DNA of 64,000 bases, taken from Megalobrama amblycephala (Eukaryota > Chordata > Actinopteri > Cypriniformes > Xenocyprididae). The notes under the pieces are model-generated. The model was not told the DNA's origin. It was given only the letters and a program-made list of their open reading frames with translations, and made no database searches. The position numbers and the translations under genes were made by a program. Each line of letters starts with the position of its first letter. The stretch's first letter is position 1. The stretch is taken from positions 13,116,258 through 13,180,257 of the forward strand of contig NC_063049.1 of the NCBI RefSeq assembly GCF_018812025.1. Reading direction: 5' to 3'. This document shows positions 1 through 12,945 of the stretch, one piece after another.

Positions 1-444
1 AATATTTTAGTAGAAACAGTGATGTAGGTTTTTTTAAGATTCTTTGATGGATAGAAAATAAAAAAACATCAACATACAAACAGTGATGGTAAGAAATGGC
101 AAAGCAACCATGTGCCACACCTTACCATCTAACAGGGGACCAAAGGCATTTTGTTTATTCACTAAGATTATAGGAATCTTTTAGGATTCTCAAATCATGG
201 CCAAAATCACCGCCTTTAGTTTTCATTTGTTGCCTGAATTCAAACTGAATGAGTGGAATCAACTTAAAAACTTTAAGTTGAGTTTACTCTAATGATTGAC
301 TAAACCAACACTAAAATATAAGTGAATTTAACTTAATGTATATGAGCTTAAAGTACTCATACTTATTGGTTTTAAAACTTAAATGGTTTAAGGCAATCAG
401 TTTCCTTAAATGGTTTGCGTTACCGTAACTTATCAGGTTTTACG
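1..444. other. A/T-rich intergenic DNA, nothing identified
   Basis: No coding sequence, RNA gene or clear repeat boundary is visible. Around 240-420 there are several short TTTAAGTT / AACTTAAA words in both orientations, which suggests an old degraded repeat, but I cannot define its ends. Confidence 0.4.
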
Positions 445-1405
445 GAGTAAAAACACTGTGTTATGCTGCCAGGCCAGTAGTTGGCAATGTCACTTTATAA
501 AGAAACACTTCACGCCTATAGACTGAACACGTAATACATGTGATGTCACCGTTTCCACCAATTTGATAATGATAGCAGTATGGTTTTCAAAAATTTGTAC
601 TTTTGGGCCATTTACACAACACCATTTTCAACAAAAAAAAATGAAAAATGTATGCTTTTTGGCCATTTATTTAAACGACAACAGCGTTTTGGGGGCCTGA
701 AAACGCAAACTTATGAAAACAGGTTTCAAAGTGCGATTTAAAAATGACATCATTATCATCTCCATGTAAACTACACAAACGTGAATTTGTGAAAACGGTG
801 ACATCATGCACGTGTATTACATGTTCAGCCTATAGACCTTATGCACCAGAGAAACAAGCACGCCGTCATCTTTATAAAATTGTCTTTGAACTTCCGTTTT
901 TGCGGTATCTCTGTACATTTCTATGGCATCGCGCTCAAAGAATAATTAGCTGGTGAAGTGGATTTACCTGTTGTAGAGTTAATGAAAGTTAGCATTGTTA
1001 TGTTTAAAGCAGATGTCTTAACAAATGACAGTAGACCAAGAAGATTTTAAAACGAGCAGTTCATTCATAAATACGTAAGATCGCTGTGGAAATACAAACT
1101 GGAAGTCAAAAGACAATGAGCGCAACGCTGAAAAGGGACAGACATACATAAGGTCTATAGGCACGTAGCGTTACTTTAGAAAGTGACATCGCCAACTACT
1201 GGGCTGGCAGCATAATACAGCATTTTCAGCCGTTTTCGTGGATCCATGTGAAAAACATGGTTGTCGTGTAAACGTACCTTTAGAAACCTCTTTTTGGGCC
1301 CCCAAAATGCTGTTGCCATGTAAATTAAAGGCCAAAAAGCATAAGTTTCAGTTTTTAGTTGAAGACGGTGTTGTGTAAACCCTTCGGGTTTGTTCTGAAG
1401 TACAA
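445..1405. repeat. Compound inverted-repeat element (non-autonomous DNA transposon-like)
   Basis: A block at about 450-490 (TTATGCTGCCAGGCCAGTAG and flanks) returns as an imperfect reverse complement at about 1180-1225. A second pair of arms with CCTATAGAC and ATTACATG words lies at about 515-540 and 815-840. Words such as TTTTGGGGGCC and GGCCATTTA/GGCCAAAAAGC recur at 600-700 and 1290-1345. No transposase is present, so this looks like one or two nested non-autonomous DNA elements. The two short open frames inside are repeat sequence, not genes. The family name is not assigned. Confidence 0.6.
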
Positions 1406-3074
1406 ATAAAAAAACCATAGTTAGAATAGGAAAATATCAACTTTTTAAAGGGAGGAAAAAACACCAGCAAATTCAGCTGAGAACCACTGCATTATAATAT
1501 AATATAACATAACATAATATTATGTTAACACTACAAATGCAGCATTGTCACAGGCGTTTCTAACTACGTCTGCATGAGGTTTGAGTGGTCAAATCACAAA
1601 CCAGACTCCATTTACACCTGTATTTAATGTTGTGATCAGATCTCCTGAGGCTGATGCTAATACGAGATGTAAACAGGGCCTTATTTACAGCATTTATTCA
1701 GTTATAGCTGTTTACTGGAGCTATTTTAAACAATACAATTGTCTAGGATTGTCACTTGAATGGTCTATTATATTATACAATTTAACACAATGATAGAGCA
1801 CAATAAACATCCTCACCAGAAACTCAATGATGCTTTCATGTGCACCTGTTGAAGAAATAAATATGTCATAATGCATTCAATAAATGTATTATAAATCCTC
1901 ATGAATCACACCTTCCAATGTTGAAGAGTTACACGATGGGTTCATAAGAGCAGCTCAGTGTTGTGTAGTGCTGAATGTTTATGTGTAAGGTGTTCTGGTC
2001 ACACTTATCACAAGCTCTAGTGAACCTTGGACTGTGCCATTTTTTCGCCTCTGTTATGTCCTTCCATTTCAAATGTCCCTGCCATTTATCTGGTTTAACC
2101 TCATTCTGTCTTTCGGGATTTCCTCAAACAGATTTTGAAAACTTTAATAGGACATAAATGTGTTTCAACTGTAAACCAGTCAAGCTCAAATTCAGTGGTA
2201 TTGTGGCATAATGGAGCACTTTCTGTCGTTAGTTCAGCTGCAATGTTTTAACCCGAGGTTAACCTGGGTTTCTTAAAAAGCCTTTGTGATGGCCGATGCT
2301 GAAATATCGTAGAGAGCAGAGTAGACGATGACCGATATAATGCGGATATATAGTTACAAAAATAGCAAATAAGGTACACAAATTGCTTAAATAGACACTT
2401 ATTTCAACAGAATCAATATGTATCTGTACAGTATCTGTGTGATTCCTCATTTAGATTAGCCTAAATGTCACTTTTCTGTGGTTTATCTCAAACCTACTTC
2501 TTGGATGGGTTCATTATACTTTGGGTATACACTAGGGTAAAGAATTTCTATAAACATTTTAAATTGACAGTCAGTTAACTGAGTAATTGTATTGTTTAAA
2601 CTGCAAAACACACATGCAAGACTCAACATACCATGTTCACATAGTCTGAATGAAAAAAAATACTTAAAGGGGTAATTCACCACTGGCAAGATGGGCTTTT
2701 ATTCAATCTTGACTGTCTATGCAGTAGATCGGCGCTACATGTCTAGAGAAAAAGGGATGTGACGTTCAATTTTGTCAAAAAGGTAGGGAAACTTCAACAC
2801 CTATAATGCACTGGACTCATCCGTGAACAGGGATACAAAAATGCAGAAGTAGTTTTCACAGAAATCCTGAAGCTGTCAAAAGTCCACCAGATGACGTAAA
2901 ATGATGTGTTTTACATCATCCATCTGACTTTTGCCCACAATAAAATGGGGATGTCTCGGTATGGGTAACACTGTAAACACTGTTCATTTAAATATACGAC
3001 TGACACTGTAACAAAACAAAGCTGGTTGAAAATCTTACCCTTTGAGAAATGTGAGTATTGATTTATTTTTAATG

Positions 3075-3075
<1 letters not shown>
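1406..3075. other. Intergenic DNA without identifiable features
   Basis: Only short chance open frames occur here on both strands. A stretch from about 2665 to 2950 has the look of a dispersed repeat (it begins GGGGTAATTCACC), but no arms were found. No splice-supported exon or RNA gene was recognised. Confidence 0.4.

Positions 3076-3111
<36 letters not shown>
3076..3111. repeat. (TA)n microsatellite
   Basis: About 18 uninterrupted TA dinucleotides directly abut the left arm of the foldback element that follows. The far side of that element also ends in a short TA run (4051-4058), which suggests insertion into, or slippage at, a TA target. Confidence 0.95.
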
Positions 3112-3114
<3 letters not shown>

Positions 3115-4060
3115 TACAGTCCAAAAGTTTGGAACCACTAAGATTTTTAATGTTTTTAAAAGAAGTTTCGTCTGCTCACCAAGGCTACATTTATTTAATT
3201 AAAAATACTGTAAAAAACACTGTAATATTGTGAAATATTATTACAATTTAAAATAACTGTGTACTATTTAAATATATTTGACAAAGTAATTTATTCCTGT
3301 GATGCAAAGCTGAATTTTCAGCATCGTTACTCCAGTCTTCAGTGTCACATGATCCTTCAGAAATCATTCTAATATGCTGATTTGCTGCTCAATAAACATT
3401 TATGATTGTTTTCAATGTTGAAAACAGTTGTGTACTTTTTTTTTAGGATTCCTTGATGAATAGAAGGTTCAAAAGAACAGCATTTATCTGAAATACAAAG
3501 CTTCTGTAGCATTATACACTACCGTTCAAAAGTTTGGGGTCAGTAAGAATTTTTATTTTTATTTTTTTGAAAAGAAATTAAAGAAATGAATACTTTTATT
3601 CAGCAAGGATGCATTAAATCAATCAAAAGTGGCAGTAAAGACATTTATAATGTTACAAAAGATTAGATTTCAGATAAACACTGTTCTTTTGAACTTTCTA
3701 TTCATCAAATAATCCTGAAAAAAAATATTGTACACAAATATTTTGTACAATTGTACACATTAAATGTTTCTTGAGCAGCAGATCAGCATATTAGAATGAT
3801 TTCTGAAGGATCATGTGACACTGAAGACTGGAGTAATGATGCTGAAAATTCAGCTTTGCCATCACAGGAATAAATTACTTTGTGAAATATATTCAAATAG
3901 AAAACAGTTATTTTAAATTGTAATAATATTTCACAATATTACTGTTTTTTACTGTATTTTTAATTAAATAAATGTAGCCTTGGTGAGCAGACAAAATTCT
4001 TTTAAAAACATTAAAAATCTTAGTGGTTCCAAACTTTTGGACTGTACTGTATATATATAA
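3111..4060. repeat. Foldback (palindromic) DNA element, family B, near-complete copy
   Basis: The left arm starts with AGTCCAAAAGTTTGGAACCA and the right arm ends with its reverse complement TGGTTCCAAACTTTTGGACT. Internal landmarks also pair, for example AATATTGTGAAATATTATTA on the left and TAATAATATTTCACAATATT on the right, and CATGATCCTTCAGAAATCAT with its reverse complement. There is no open frame of note. Partial relatives of the same family occur at about 17.65-18.5, 29.55-30.05, 31.2-31.59, 41.1-41.4 and 46.4-46.76 kb. It is most likely a MITE mobilised by an absent transposase. Confidence 0.8.
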
Positions 4061-4202
4061 AATTTTAATTTATTTTTATTTTTTTCAAACTATATTTGAC
4101 TTTTGAACTATTTTAAGGTGTTCCTTTTACAGTATAGATACACCAAATAAGTAGTAATATTAAAAACATTTAATTACTCTTGCTTTAGGCTGAGGGTTTG
4201 TT

Positions 4203-4406
4203 GGTAACACTTTATTTTAAGGTGACTTATTACATGTTACTACATGTACTTACCATGTAAATTATGCATAATTACAGGTAACTAACCCTAAATCAAACCC
4301 TAACCCTAACTGTAACTCTATAGTAAGTACATGTAGTTAATTAATAATTCTCAGTACTTATTTGAGTTATTACAATGTAACTACTGCACCTTAAAATAAA
4401 GTAACC
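4203..4406. repeat. Short MITE with terminal inverted repeats
   Basis: The left end GGTAACACTTTATTTTAAGG is matched by the right end CCTTAAAATAAAGTAACC in inverted orientation. The roughly 200-bp body is A/T-rich, non-coding and contains short CCCTAA words that are part of the element rather than telomeric DNA. Confidence 0.75.
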
Positions 4407-4899
4407 GGTTTGTTTAAGGTTATGTAATTATGCATAATTTGCTGTTATAACTATAGTAAGTACATGTAAAGTGTGTAACAGACACAAATAAAGTGTTAGC
4501 CCAAATTTAATTATATTTAATTTGTGCTAGACTCTGAATTTGACAATTAAACTTGGTTTAAACTTGGGTTAAGCTGCAGCAAAGTTTATGATATCTATAG
4601 TACAAAAGATTTATTCAGTAAAACAAAAACATCCAAAAGAATCAAAAAGTGATTGCGATTATCAAAAATGTATTGTTTGTGTAAAATGAGAAAAATACAA
4701 CAATTTGTGCATAACTTTTTCATCCTCATTCTTATATGTACAGTATTTAGCGAGCTGAACTACAGGTGTGAGCTCACTAAATGCGTCGTTCTGAGCGCAC
4801 TTCTGTTTGTCTGATTCCACTAGGATCTGGGGATCTCGAAGGTGGGTCATATGAAGAGAATTCTCCAGGGAACTAAGGACTTGGCCAAGAGTTCGATGG
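4407..4899. other. Intergenic DNA, nothing identified
   Basis: A/T-rich sequence between the MITE and the CpG-richer island. No feature is supported. The open frame on the minus strand at its right end has no recognised similarity. Confidence 0.4.
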
Positions 4900-5465
4900 T
4901 GGACCTGTGAGACGTCAACACACATTCCGTTCGCGAGCGAAGAGGAGTTGAAGCGGAGCTCCGGTGTGGGAGGCGCTTTAGTGTCGTGGATTCATGTAGG
5001 AATAGCTTGTAGAAAAGCAAAGAATGTTTGTTTTAGAAGCAAGCGCTGGTGCCAAAACGACAAGGATTGTGTCCGAGACTTTTAGACCCATAGAAAAGCC
5101 ATTCCTCACTTATCGCATCAACGGCACAATCAGGTATGCAATTCTCATAGTGCACGCGACCTCTGGCCTCTTTAAAAGATCCAAATCAAGTAGCAGAACA
5201 GGACTTCCAAACAGCGTTTTCTCCGAGAGGAGCACGGCCTCTGAGTAGCTCACTGGCTCTTTGCCTTGCGGTAGATGGCAACAACAGGAGGGCGATGTGA
5301 TGTGTCAGCAATATTCTGCTTTTGACAGCACTGTTTACATTTTAAGGAGACGGGAAAAAGACTGCTGGAGTATCGCAATCAGACGGCAATCATCGTAGTG
5401 CGACGGTGCAGTCCAGGAAAGGTCAAAAGGGGTTTCCTTCGACAGTGACATACTGATGCATGGTA
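4900..5465 (+). promoter_or_regulatory. Candidate CpG-richer promoter / untranslated first exon of AKAP11
   Basis: Base composition changes clearly here. CpG-containing words (TTCGCGAGCGAAG, GGAGCTCCGG, AGACGGGAAA, TAGTGCGACGG) cluster in about 500 bp while the surrounding DNA is A/T-rich and CpG-poor. The coding part of AKAP11 starts 16 kb further on, in an exon that has an upstream splice acceptor, so at least one 5' untranslated exon must exist. A GTATGC donor-like site follows at 5463. The open frame at 5024-5248 shows no family resemblance. The link to AKAP11 is inference; transcript data would settle it. Confidence 0.35.
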
Positions 5466-7731
5466 TGCTTGCTATATTTGGATAGCTATTTTACTGCATG
5501 ATCTGCGTCTTGTTTTTTATTGTACAAACTAACACTTGAACAAGTTTTATATGAATTTAGTATAATGCCGTTTGTTACTACTGAAGCATCCCTTTTGGTC
5601 TAAGTAGACTGCTGATTTATTTCTATTTATCTGTCTGCATGGAAACCTTGTGTCAAAAGCAGTGTCATGTGCCATATTTATTGTCAGATGAGCTTTATTG
5701 GTAAGAAATGTTTTAACCTTAACAGTAGGAAGTTGTTAGGTAAGTTGACATCTCGGTGAATCAAGTACCAAAAACAATGTCCCCAAAAAGTTTAAATTTT
5801 CCCCCCTAAAATATTCTTCAAAAAATGTTGCTCAGAAAAACATCCACACCACATTTGTTTGTGGCTTAAAATGTATTATTATACATTAGTTGAAATAGGA
5901 CTTCTATCGTTTTGAATAAGAAACTGCAGTTGACCTGCAACATAGTTGATATTTGCTGAGTTCAGGAACCCAGTGCAAGTTCTATAGGATCATCTACATT
6001 TGGTTGGTGGCATTACAGGGTATAAGAGATGTTTGTTAATATATGCACTGTATATATGTTTAAAAAGTCTAAACTGTTAACTCCAGTTATAAGTAAGGCC
6101 TTTGTATAATAGAAAGCTTTCATGATATTATCAGATGGCACATTTATTTGTGTATAGCGCACCATAACACCTTTGTGAATTATTATGTTAAGTAATCGCC
6201 TTTACACGTTAAGTGCTGTTGTACTCTATGGAAGGTGCAATATTGTATTTATTTTGATACATTTCTTCTCTATGAAGCTTTATTATGTGAGGTTTTTCCA
6301 TGGAAAACTAAAAAGATAAACTTCACACACTCCTCTTTTTTTTTTTTTTTTTTAAGGTGGATTAGGGTCAAATCTTGCCATGTTCTCTCCAAAATTCATA
6401 AATCTTCCATTAGCAAATTGTTGATCCTGTCTAACCGTGCTTCCAGGATAATTTGCTAGACGGCTGGATGTTTCCTCACACCGACTATAAAACTGTTGTG
6501 CCTCTATTTTTTTCCGTTAAATGGAAAATTTTGAGCTACACGTAGCTTTCCCAACCAACAGTGCACATGGGGCTCATAACAGCGGATTTTTAGTTTATGT
6601 TATATTCTAATGTTCCTCTAGAGGGTGTTTGATAACATCAAAGTAGTAGTTGATACTGTATATATATACAGCGAGAAAGAGAGTAGTGTCGGAAAAGATG
6701 TGGCGTTCCCTACCAAGAAATGCAATTCTACCCACAATTTACCTGAAGTGAGAATTCAAACAAATATGGAGAACGAGCACAGGCCTGGAGGACTGGGTTT
6801 GGTCTGTTGGGTGAAACCGAGCAGGATGTTTTTAAAAAAGGAAAATACACATTTGAAGAGTTCGGAGAGAGTTTAGTCATTGTTATCAAACAAATTGGCC
6901 TAAAATGAGACTCAAATCATGACAGCATTCATTAATCAATAATAGATTACATTACTGGTTCTTAGCTGGTTTTGCTCTAGGGTTTTACATCAAACATGGC
7001 GCCAAACATAGGGATAGCTTATTGTACACAAATAACCAAAAAAAGATCCTTAAAAGTCATTAATATTATCAAGAATGGCATACAATATTGACAATTTTGT
7101 AAATGCACAAACAGTAGAAGTATTATTTACACTTTTTTTAGCTTGTGTGTTTGGTTTCTAAATGTCAGTTGAGTTTTATGCTCTCGGCAGCCAATAATTC
7201 ACCACACAAAACACACTGTGGTCGGCACAAACCATGTTTATTCTTGTTGTAAGTGAACCCGTATTTAATGTAGTTTGGCCTTGTCCATATTGGCAGCTGC
7301 GTAATATGTCTAGCTCTTACCAAACGAAAAACGAACTTAATTTTGCAAAGTTTGATTGGGCGCGTGATGCTGGATACTCAAAATTGAAGATGAGGACAAC
7401 ATATTCTCTTCACATTTAAAATTTGATAAGCCTATTTTTATTTCTTTCCTAACTATACACAATTATATAGTTAATTTGCTCCCACCAAAGCCATCCTTTG
7501 GGCAGTGTAACCGATGTGATTGCATGCTTAGGACTGCCCTGATTCCCACTTTATATTAAGTGTCTTTAACGACTATGTAATAACATTTAAATGAATCCTT
7601 TGATACAAAGCACTTATTGTGTGCATACATGGTTTTACATTGTGCTTATATTGAAAAAAATACCTGCATGAAATTACATCTATAGTTAATTTCTGTAATT
7701 ACATCCTTTAACCCTTAACCCAGCCTTAATC
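5466..7731. other. Intergenic or AKAP11 5' intron DNA
   Basis: Mostly A/T-rich, with a T-run at 6337-6354 and no exon, RNA gene or well-bounded repeat that I can support. Short open frames present are at chance level. Confidence 0.4.
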
Positions 7732-8611
7732 CCGTATCTATGGAAGCTTGTTTCCACCACTGAATAAAAAAAAAGATCATTGCGACTTTTTTTCACAATT
7801 GCGAGTTGTGTGATATAGTCTCAATTGCAAGTTATAGTCAAAATTGTGAAATAAAGTCTCAATTGCATGTTATAAAGTCAAAATTGTGTGATATAAACTC
7901 GCAATTGCGAGTTATAAAGTGAGAATTGCATGATATAAAATCTCAATTGCGAGTTATAGTCAGAATTGTGTGAAATTGCATGTTATAAAGTCAGATTTGT
8001 GCGATATAAACTCACAATTGTGTGTTATAAAGTCAGAATTGCAAGATATAAACACAATTGCGAGTTATAAAGTCAGAATTGCGAGATATAAACACAATTG
8101 CGAGTTATAAAGTCAGAATTGCGAGATATAAACACAATTGCGAATTATAAAGTCAGAATTGCATGAAATACAGTCTCAGTTGCATGTTATAAAGTCAGAT
8201 TTGCAAGATATAAACTCAGAATTGTTATAAAGTCAGAATTGCAAGATGTAAACTCCCAATTGCGAGTTATAAAGTCAGAATTGCATGATATTACGTCAGA
8301 ATTGCAAGATATAAACACCCAATTCTGAGTTATAAAGTCAGAATTGTGAGATATAAACTCGCAATTCTGAGAAAAATGTCAGTCTTTGGACCTTGTAACT
8401 CGCAATTGTGAGTTTATATCTCACAATTCTGAGAAAAGAAGTTAGAATTGCAAGGAAAATCAGAATTGCAAGTTTATATCTCGTAATTCTGACTTCATAA
8501 CACACAATTGCAACTTTATATCATGCAATTGTGAGAAAAAAGTAATAATTTTGAGATAAAAAGTTGCAATTATCCTTTTTTTCCATGGCAGAAACAAGCT
8601 TCTATACGGAT
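7732..8611. repeat. Tandem array (about 40-bp unit) inside a foldback element
   Basis: The outer arms are inverted: left at about 7732-7772 contains GGAAGCTTGTTTCCACCA, right at about 8578-8611 contains GCAGAAACAAGCTTCTATAC. Between them a unit built from CAATTGCGAGTTATAAAGTC and AGAATTGCGAGATATAAAC repeats many times with variants in the AATTGC(G/A)AG core. Orientation flips near 8395, after which units read GCAATTGTGAGTTTATATC, so the array itself is part of the palindrome. No coding content. Confidence 0.8.
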
Positions 8612-10265
8612 TCCCGCCTCAGTAGCAGCAAAAGTGTTTTGCAATACAATATGAACACAATAAGTACATTTTACCCATGTTTTTATTTTTGTAAGTACAT
8701 AGTACTTAAAGACATCTAATATAAAATGTGACCATTAAATGCATTCTGTAAGTGTTGCCCAGCAGTTGAGAACCACTGGCGTCCATAATAAAGGCACAAC
8801 AGTGCAGACTATGCTGTACTTTATGTCTGCAGCCTGCTTTTTCCAGCAGTAGATGTTATTTGTCCATTGCGGTTTAATTGGCAACTTAATGTCTCTCGCT
8901 TCCCGTCTTTTCTCAGTAGTGAGCACCTACTGAGGTTTCAGTGTCTGCCTGTAGGCATTATTGCTTGGCTGTTAAATCCATCGACAGGCCCACGTGAAAT
9001 CTGCGCCAGCGAAACTCTGAAGATTGGGATGTGCGTCAAGTTTTACACATCCCCTCTCCCTTACGTGTTTGTTTATTAAATATTCTGGCCAATTTAATGC
9101 TTTCAGCTACCACTAAGTGTGCATTACTCTCTGTTTAACACATTTTACCAGGTTTAAATTCATTCCACAGACATTTTCTCCAAAATCAGTGCAGAAAATG
9201 TTACCTATTCATTGGTGACAGAAAAAAAAGCATCATGCTGTGATCATACCTGACAATCAAATGGTGCATTTAAAGCAACGGTTCTGTTTGCGGTTACCGA
9301 AACGTATGTTCGCATACCTCCACGCATCTCGAAACTCGAATGAATGTAGTGATTTGCTTTTCAGATATGCATTTCCGAATGACTGCATTGTAAAGGTAAT
9401 TTCCCCAACTAGCTAGAATCATTACCAAAGACACAATATCATTTCGAGAACACTTGATGCTCACTCTATGAAGCTCCCTGTTTAATTGGCCTTACATGAT
9501 TTCTGTTTGACAGCTGTAGCAGTTCGACCTTGTCTATGGTGCCTCTGTATAGTTCATTTGTTCACAACAGACGCAAATCACACAAGTGCAGTCTTCCTCT
9601 CATGCCACACTGAATACATGATCACATGAACCTCAGTTCAGTTCTCAAGCCACCACAGGAGTGTTTTCATTGGACTATGAGTGGCGGTGGGCTTCGGCTT
9701 ATCGACGATGGCGAACGCAAAAGCTGTAAACTGCCTGGTTTTTCAAAAACGAATTCATTTTGAGGAATTTGTAGAGCAAGGTCAAATGATTTATATCCAT
9801 TTAAGAAAAGTGCGATGTGAGTTTCATTTGTTTACATTGTGTTTACAATGGCACAGTTTCATTTTTAAGACTACATGTATAGGTATATTTACAATATTTG
9901 CATATTTATTAAGGTTAAACAACTGATGTGTATGTGTTTTCACTATTGGGATATAATGTTACGGTAGTCACTTGTATTGATATCTGGATGATTTTGGTAA
10001 GTAGTAGGTAATTTTTATGACTACTAAGTGACTGTTTTCTGTGCCTTTTTATCGTAGATGCATGGTTAACTATTTATTACAATATGGAGGTCACTGAGAT
10101 GTGTATTTTTGTATCCTGATTAAATAAGTGTTTCGATTTTGATGTACATTTTGAGGTGGTAAAATGCTGCCGGTTGATATCTTCCTTCTTCAATAAAACT
10201 GAATGCATACACAGTACACTTTGCTGTCTTGAGTGTTTGACTTATTTACTTGAAATTGTGTGAAT
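8612..10265. other. Non-coding region with a possible poly(A) signal
   Basis: No exon is recognisable. At 10,189-10,200 a TTCAATAAAACTG sequence is followed within 40 bases by a GT/TGT-rich stretch, which resembles a plus-strand mRNA 3' end. The preceding open frame at 9681-9926 has no recognised homology, so I do not call a gene. An unannotated or non-coding transcript is possible. Confidence 0.3.
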
Positions 10266-10557
10266 GGGTAACACTTTACAATAAGGTTCCTTAGTTAACA
10301 TGAACTAATAATGAACTGCACTTCCGCAGCATTTATTAATCTTTGTTAATGTTAATTTCAACATTTACTAATACATTATTAAATTATTAAAATGTTAACA
10401 TTAGTTAATGCACTGTGAGCTAACATGAACAAACAATGAACAACTGCATTTTCATTAACTACATAAACGAAGATACAGTAGTAAATACAGTAACAAATGT
10501 ATTTCTCTTGGTTAGTTCATGTTAGTTAATACATTAACTAATGTTTAACTAATGAAC
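10266..10557. repeat. Dispersed MITE-like element
   Basis: It begins GGGTAACACTTTACAATAAG and contains many GTTAATG / AGTTAACATG words typical of a common fish non-autonomous element. The right end around 10,540-10,557 (AATGAACCTCATT) is a degraded inverted match to the left (AATAAGGTTCC). Non-coding. Confidence 0.6.
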
Positions 10558-11500
10558 CTCATTGAATGAAATATGAATATTAACACACCATTGAATTAAC
10601 ACAGTGGAATTATAGACCATTATTTTTCAATAATGTATGATTACGGTAAGGATTTTGGTTAGGTGTTTGAGAACATTATTGTAAAAACATACATTAACCA
10701 CACACATATACCTCAGAAATATATATGTGTATGTGAATATATATATGCACTATATAATGAGAGAAAATTTTAAGCCTAGGCCACTACCCCCCTGCAATAC
10801 CCCTGCAGCCCACCAGGGGACACAGCCCACACTTTTGGAAGCTCTTTCTATCCCTCAGGTAACATTTTGCATATGCTGGGAACGATTAATGGTATATGAT
10901 TTTATCATCTCATACTCTTTTGTAAGTGTAACCATAACCAAATATTGTCATTGAACCCTTTTATTACAAATGATGTGCTAACTAGTATTGATTTGGTATT
11001 AACTTTGAACTGCTACCAATTGCAATATAATATTGTCACACTATAGCAACGCTCTCCCTCATATTTTGCTATTGTAACCGTGCTTATTTCCGTCGTTGGT
11101 ATAAGCAGCAGTGGGTGGTAATAGACAAGATCTTGCTGATAACGTTTCTTAAATCATTCGGCAACCCTACAGCCTGAACCCCTGTAGGCGAACCACCCTT
11201 GCAATATAAAGGCTATTAATTTGCCCATTTATACCTATACCTGTTCTCTGATCTCTTATCCATACTTTAGACACTTCAGCTGAAAACATTTCATTTCTGT
11301 ACAAATAAAGTTTCAGATTAAACAGATTCATGTTAGAGATGGAGACATACATCTGGTAGAAAAATTAATGTAAGGAATAGTGCAATAGAGTGTAACAACT
11401 GGGTTCAGAAAGTAAGAAACCACATTATTTCTTTTTCTTCATAGACAAACTCATATTAAGGAAAGTATTAAGTAAAAGCCATTATGTTGATAAATAGCTT
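10558..11500. other. Intergenic or intronic DNA, nothing identified
   Basis: No exon, RNA gene or bounded repeat could be supported in this stretch. Confidence 0.35.
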
Positions 11501-12138
11501 AAAGGGATTGTTCACCCAAAAATGAAAATTCTGTGATCATTTACTCACCCTCACCCTTAAGTATGAATTACTTTCTTCTGCTGAACATTATGAGGCAGTT
11601 TCCCAGACAGCGTTTAAATTAAGCCAGGAGTAGGCCTTAATAGTTAGTCGTGGTTTAAAATATGGCTTTCTGAAACACAGATTAAGTACAGATTACTAAA
11701 ACCTGCATTATGGAGTCCTGAATTAAAATAAACCAGATTAATTTAAACCCAACTGTGCTAATCTGAATTAGCATGAGAGAAGTTGCCTGTAAAATATGGA
11801 ATGAACCAAGAAAAGCTTAAAATTGCATTGAACTGAGAAGCAAATCCAAGGAAAACAATGGCAGCAGAAGAAGACTGCAATAATAATAAAAAACTTTACT
11901 AAACAAGAGACAGTTCTTTTAAAGCAAGCAAAAAACGTCAGCTGTGAATAAAATGCCTGAAAAAGAAAGAAAGAAATGCCTTGAAATCTGTTTGTAATGA
12001 ATTATATATCTATAATAATCCTATTATTAATACTTCTTGTTTTGTCCGGTGATTTACATAGCAACAAACTAAATGTAACTAGAGGCAGTCTAGAAATGAT
12101 ACTGGTTTAATCCAAAGCACCATCTTAGTGGTTACTTT

Positions 12139-12245
<107 letters not shown>

Positions 12246-12575
12246 GCAAATATAGTTAGCAGGTCCTTAACCCAACCACAAGCTCTACACTTCACCACAA
12301 CAGTACATAACCACAACACTAACATAACAGGAGCTTTTAAATACCTCCATAACAGAACATTAAACATTAAGAATTTTCTCCTCTTGCTAAAAATGCATGA
12401 AATAACACTTTATTTCAACATTTACCCTCCCAATTCAAAGCATAATGGGAAGTGAAAGTCCTGTTTGATTGGGTTACTTGATTGCAACATGTTATTTCAT
12501 AATGAAAACATCAAGTTAAGTCAAATATTAAACATTTCAAGTCAATTTAACATGAGTGAGGCAATCACATTTAAT

Positions 12576-12577
<2 letters not shown>

Positions 12578-12638
<61 letters not shown>
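12578..12638. repeat. (TA)n(CA)n compound microsatellite
   Basis: About 19 TA units run directly into about 11 CA units, then degrade at 12,639 (TACACAGTG). Confidence 0.95.
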
Positions 12639-12712
12639 TACACAGTGTATATCAATATTGATATTTCCTACCAGTTTAATTTAAGCCTCAATTTAGTCCT
12701 GGAGTAGCTCTA

Positions 12713-12945
12713 CACTGTAAAAAAAAATCCCAGTAAAATTTACGGTTAAAAAAAAGGCAGCTGTGACTGCTAGAACTTTACCGTAAAAAATACGGTAGCA
12801 ACATTTTAGGTTTTGCGGGACAGCTGTCTATTTTACAGTTCAAATCCGTATAATTTAAAGGTTTATATTGTAATAATTATGGTTCATAATTGTTTATTTT
12901 ACACACTGTAAAAAAAAAATTCTGTTAAATTTACGGTAAAAAACT
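12713..12945. repeat. ACTGTAAAAAA-type MITE ends
   Basis: Two copies of the same terminus (CACTGTAAAAAAAAA then TAAA(A)TTTACGG) begin at about 12,713 and 12,904, separated by TTACGG/CCGTAA words in both orientations. This is a short non-coding fish repeat. Confidence 0.6.

Noticed and set aside
4285..4315. CCCTAACCCTAAC telomere-like words (also near 52,620)
   Set aside because: Only two or three units, and embedded in non-coding repeat elements; no telomeric array.
5024..5248. 74-codon open frame in the CpG-richer island
   Set aside because: No family similarity; more likely an untranslated exon or promoter DNA.
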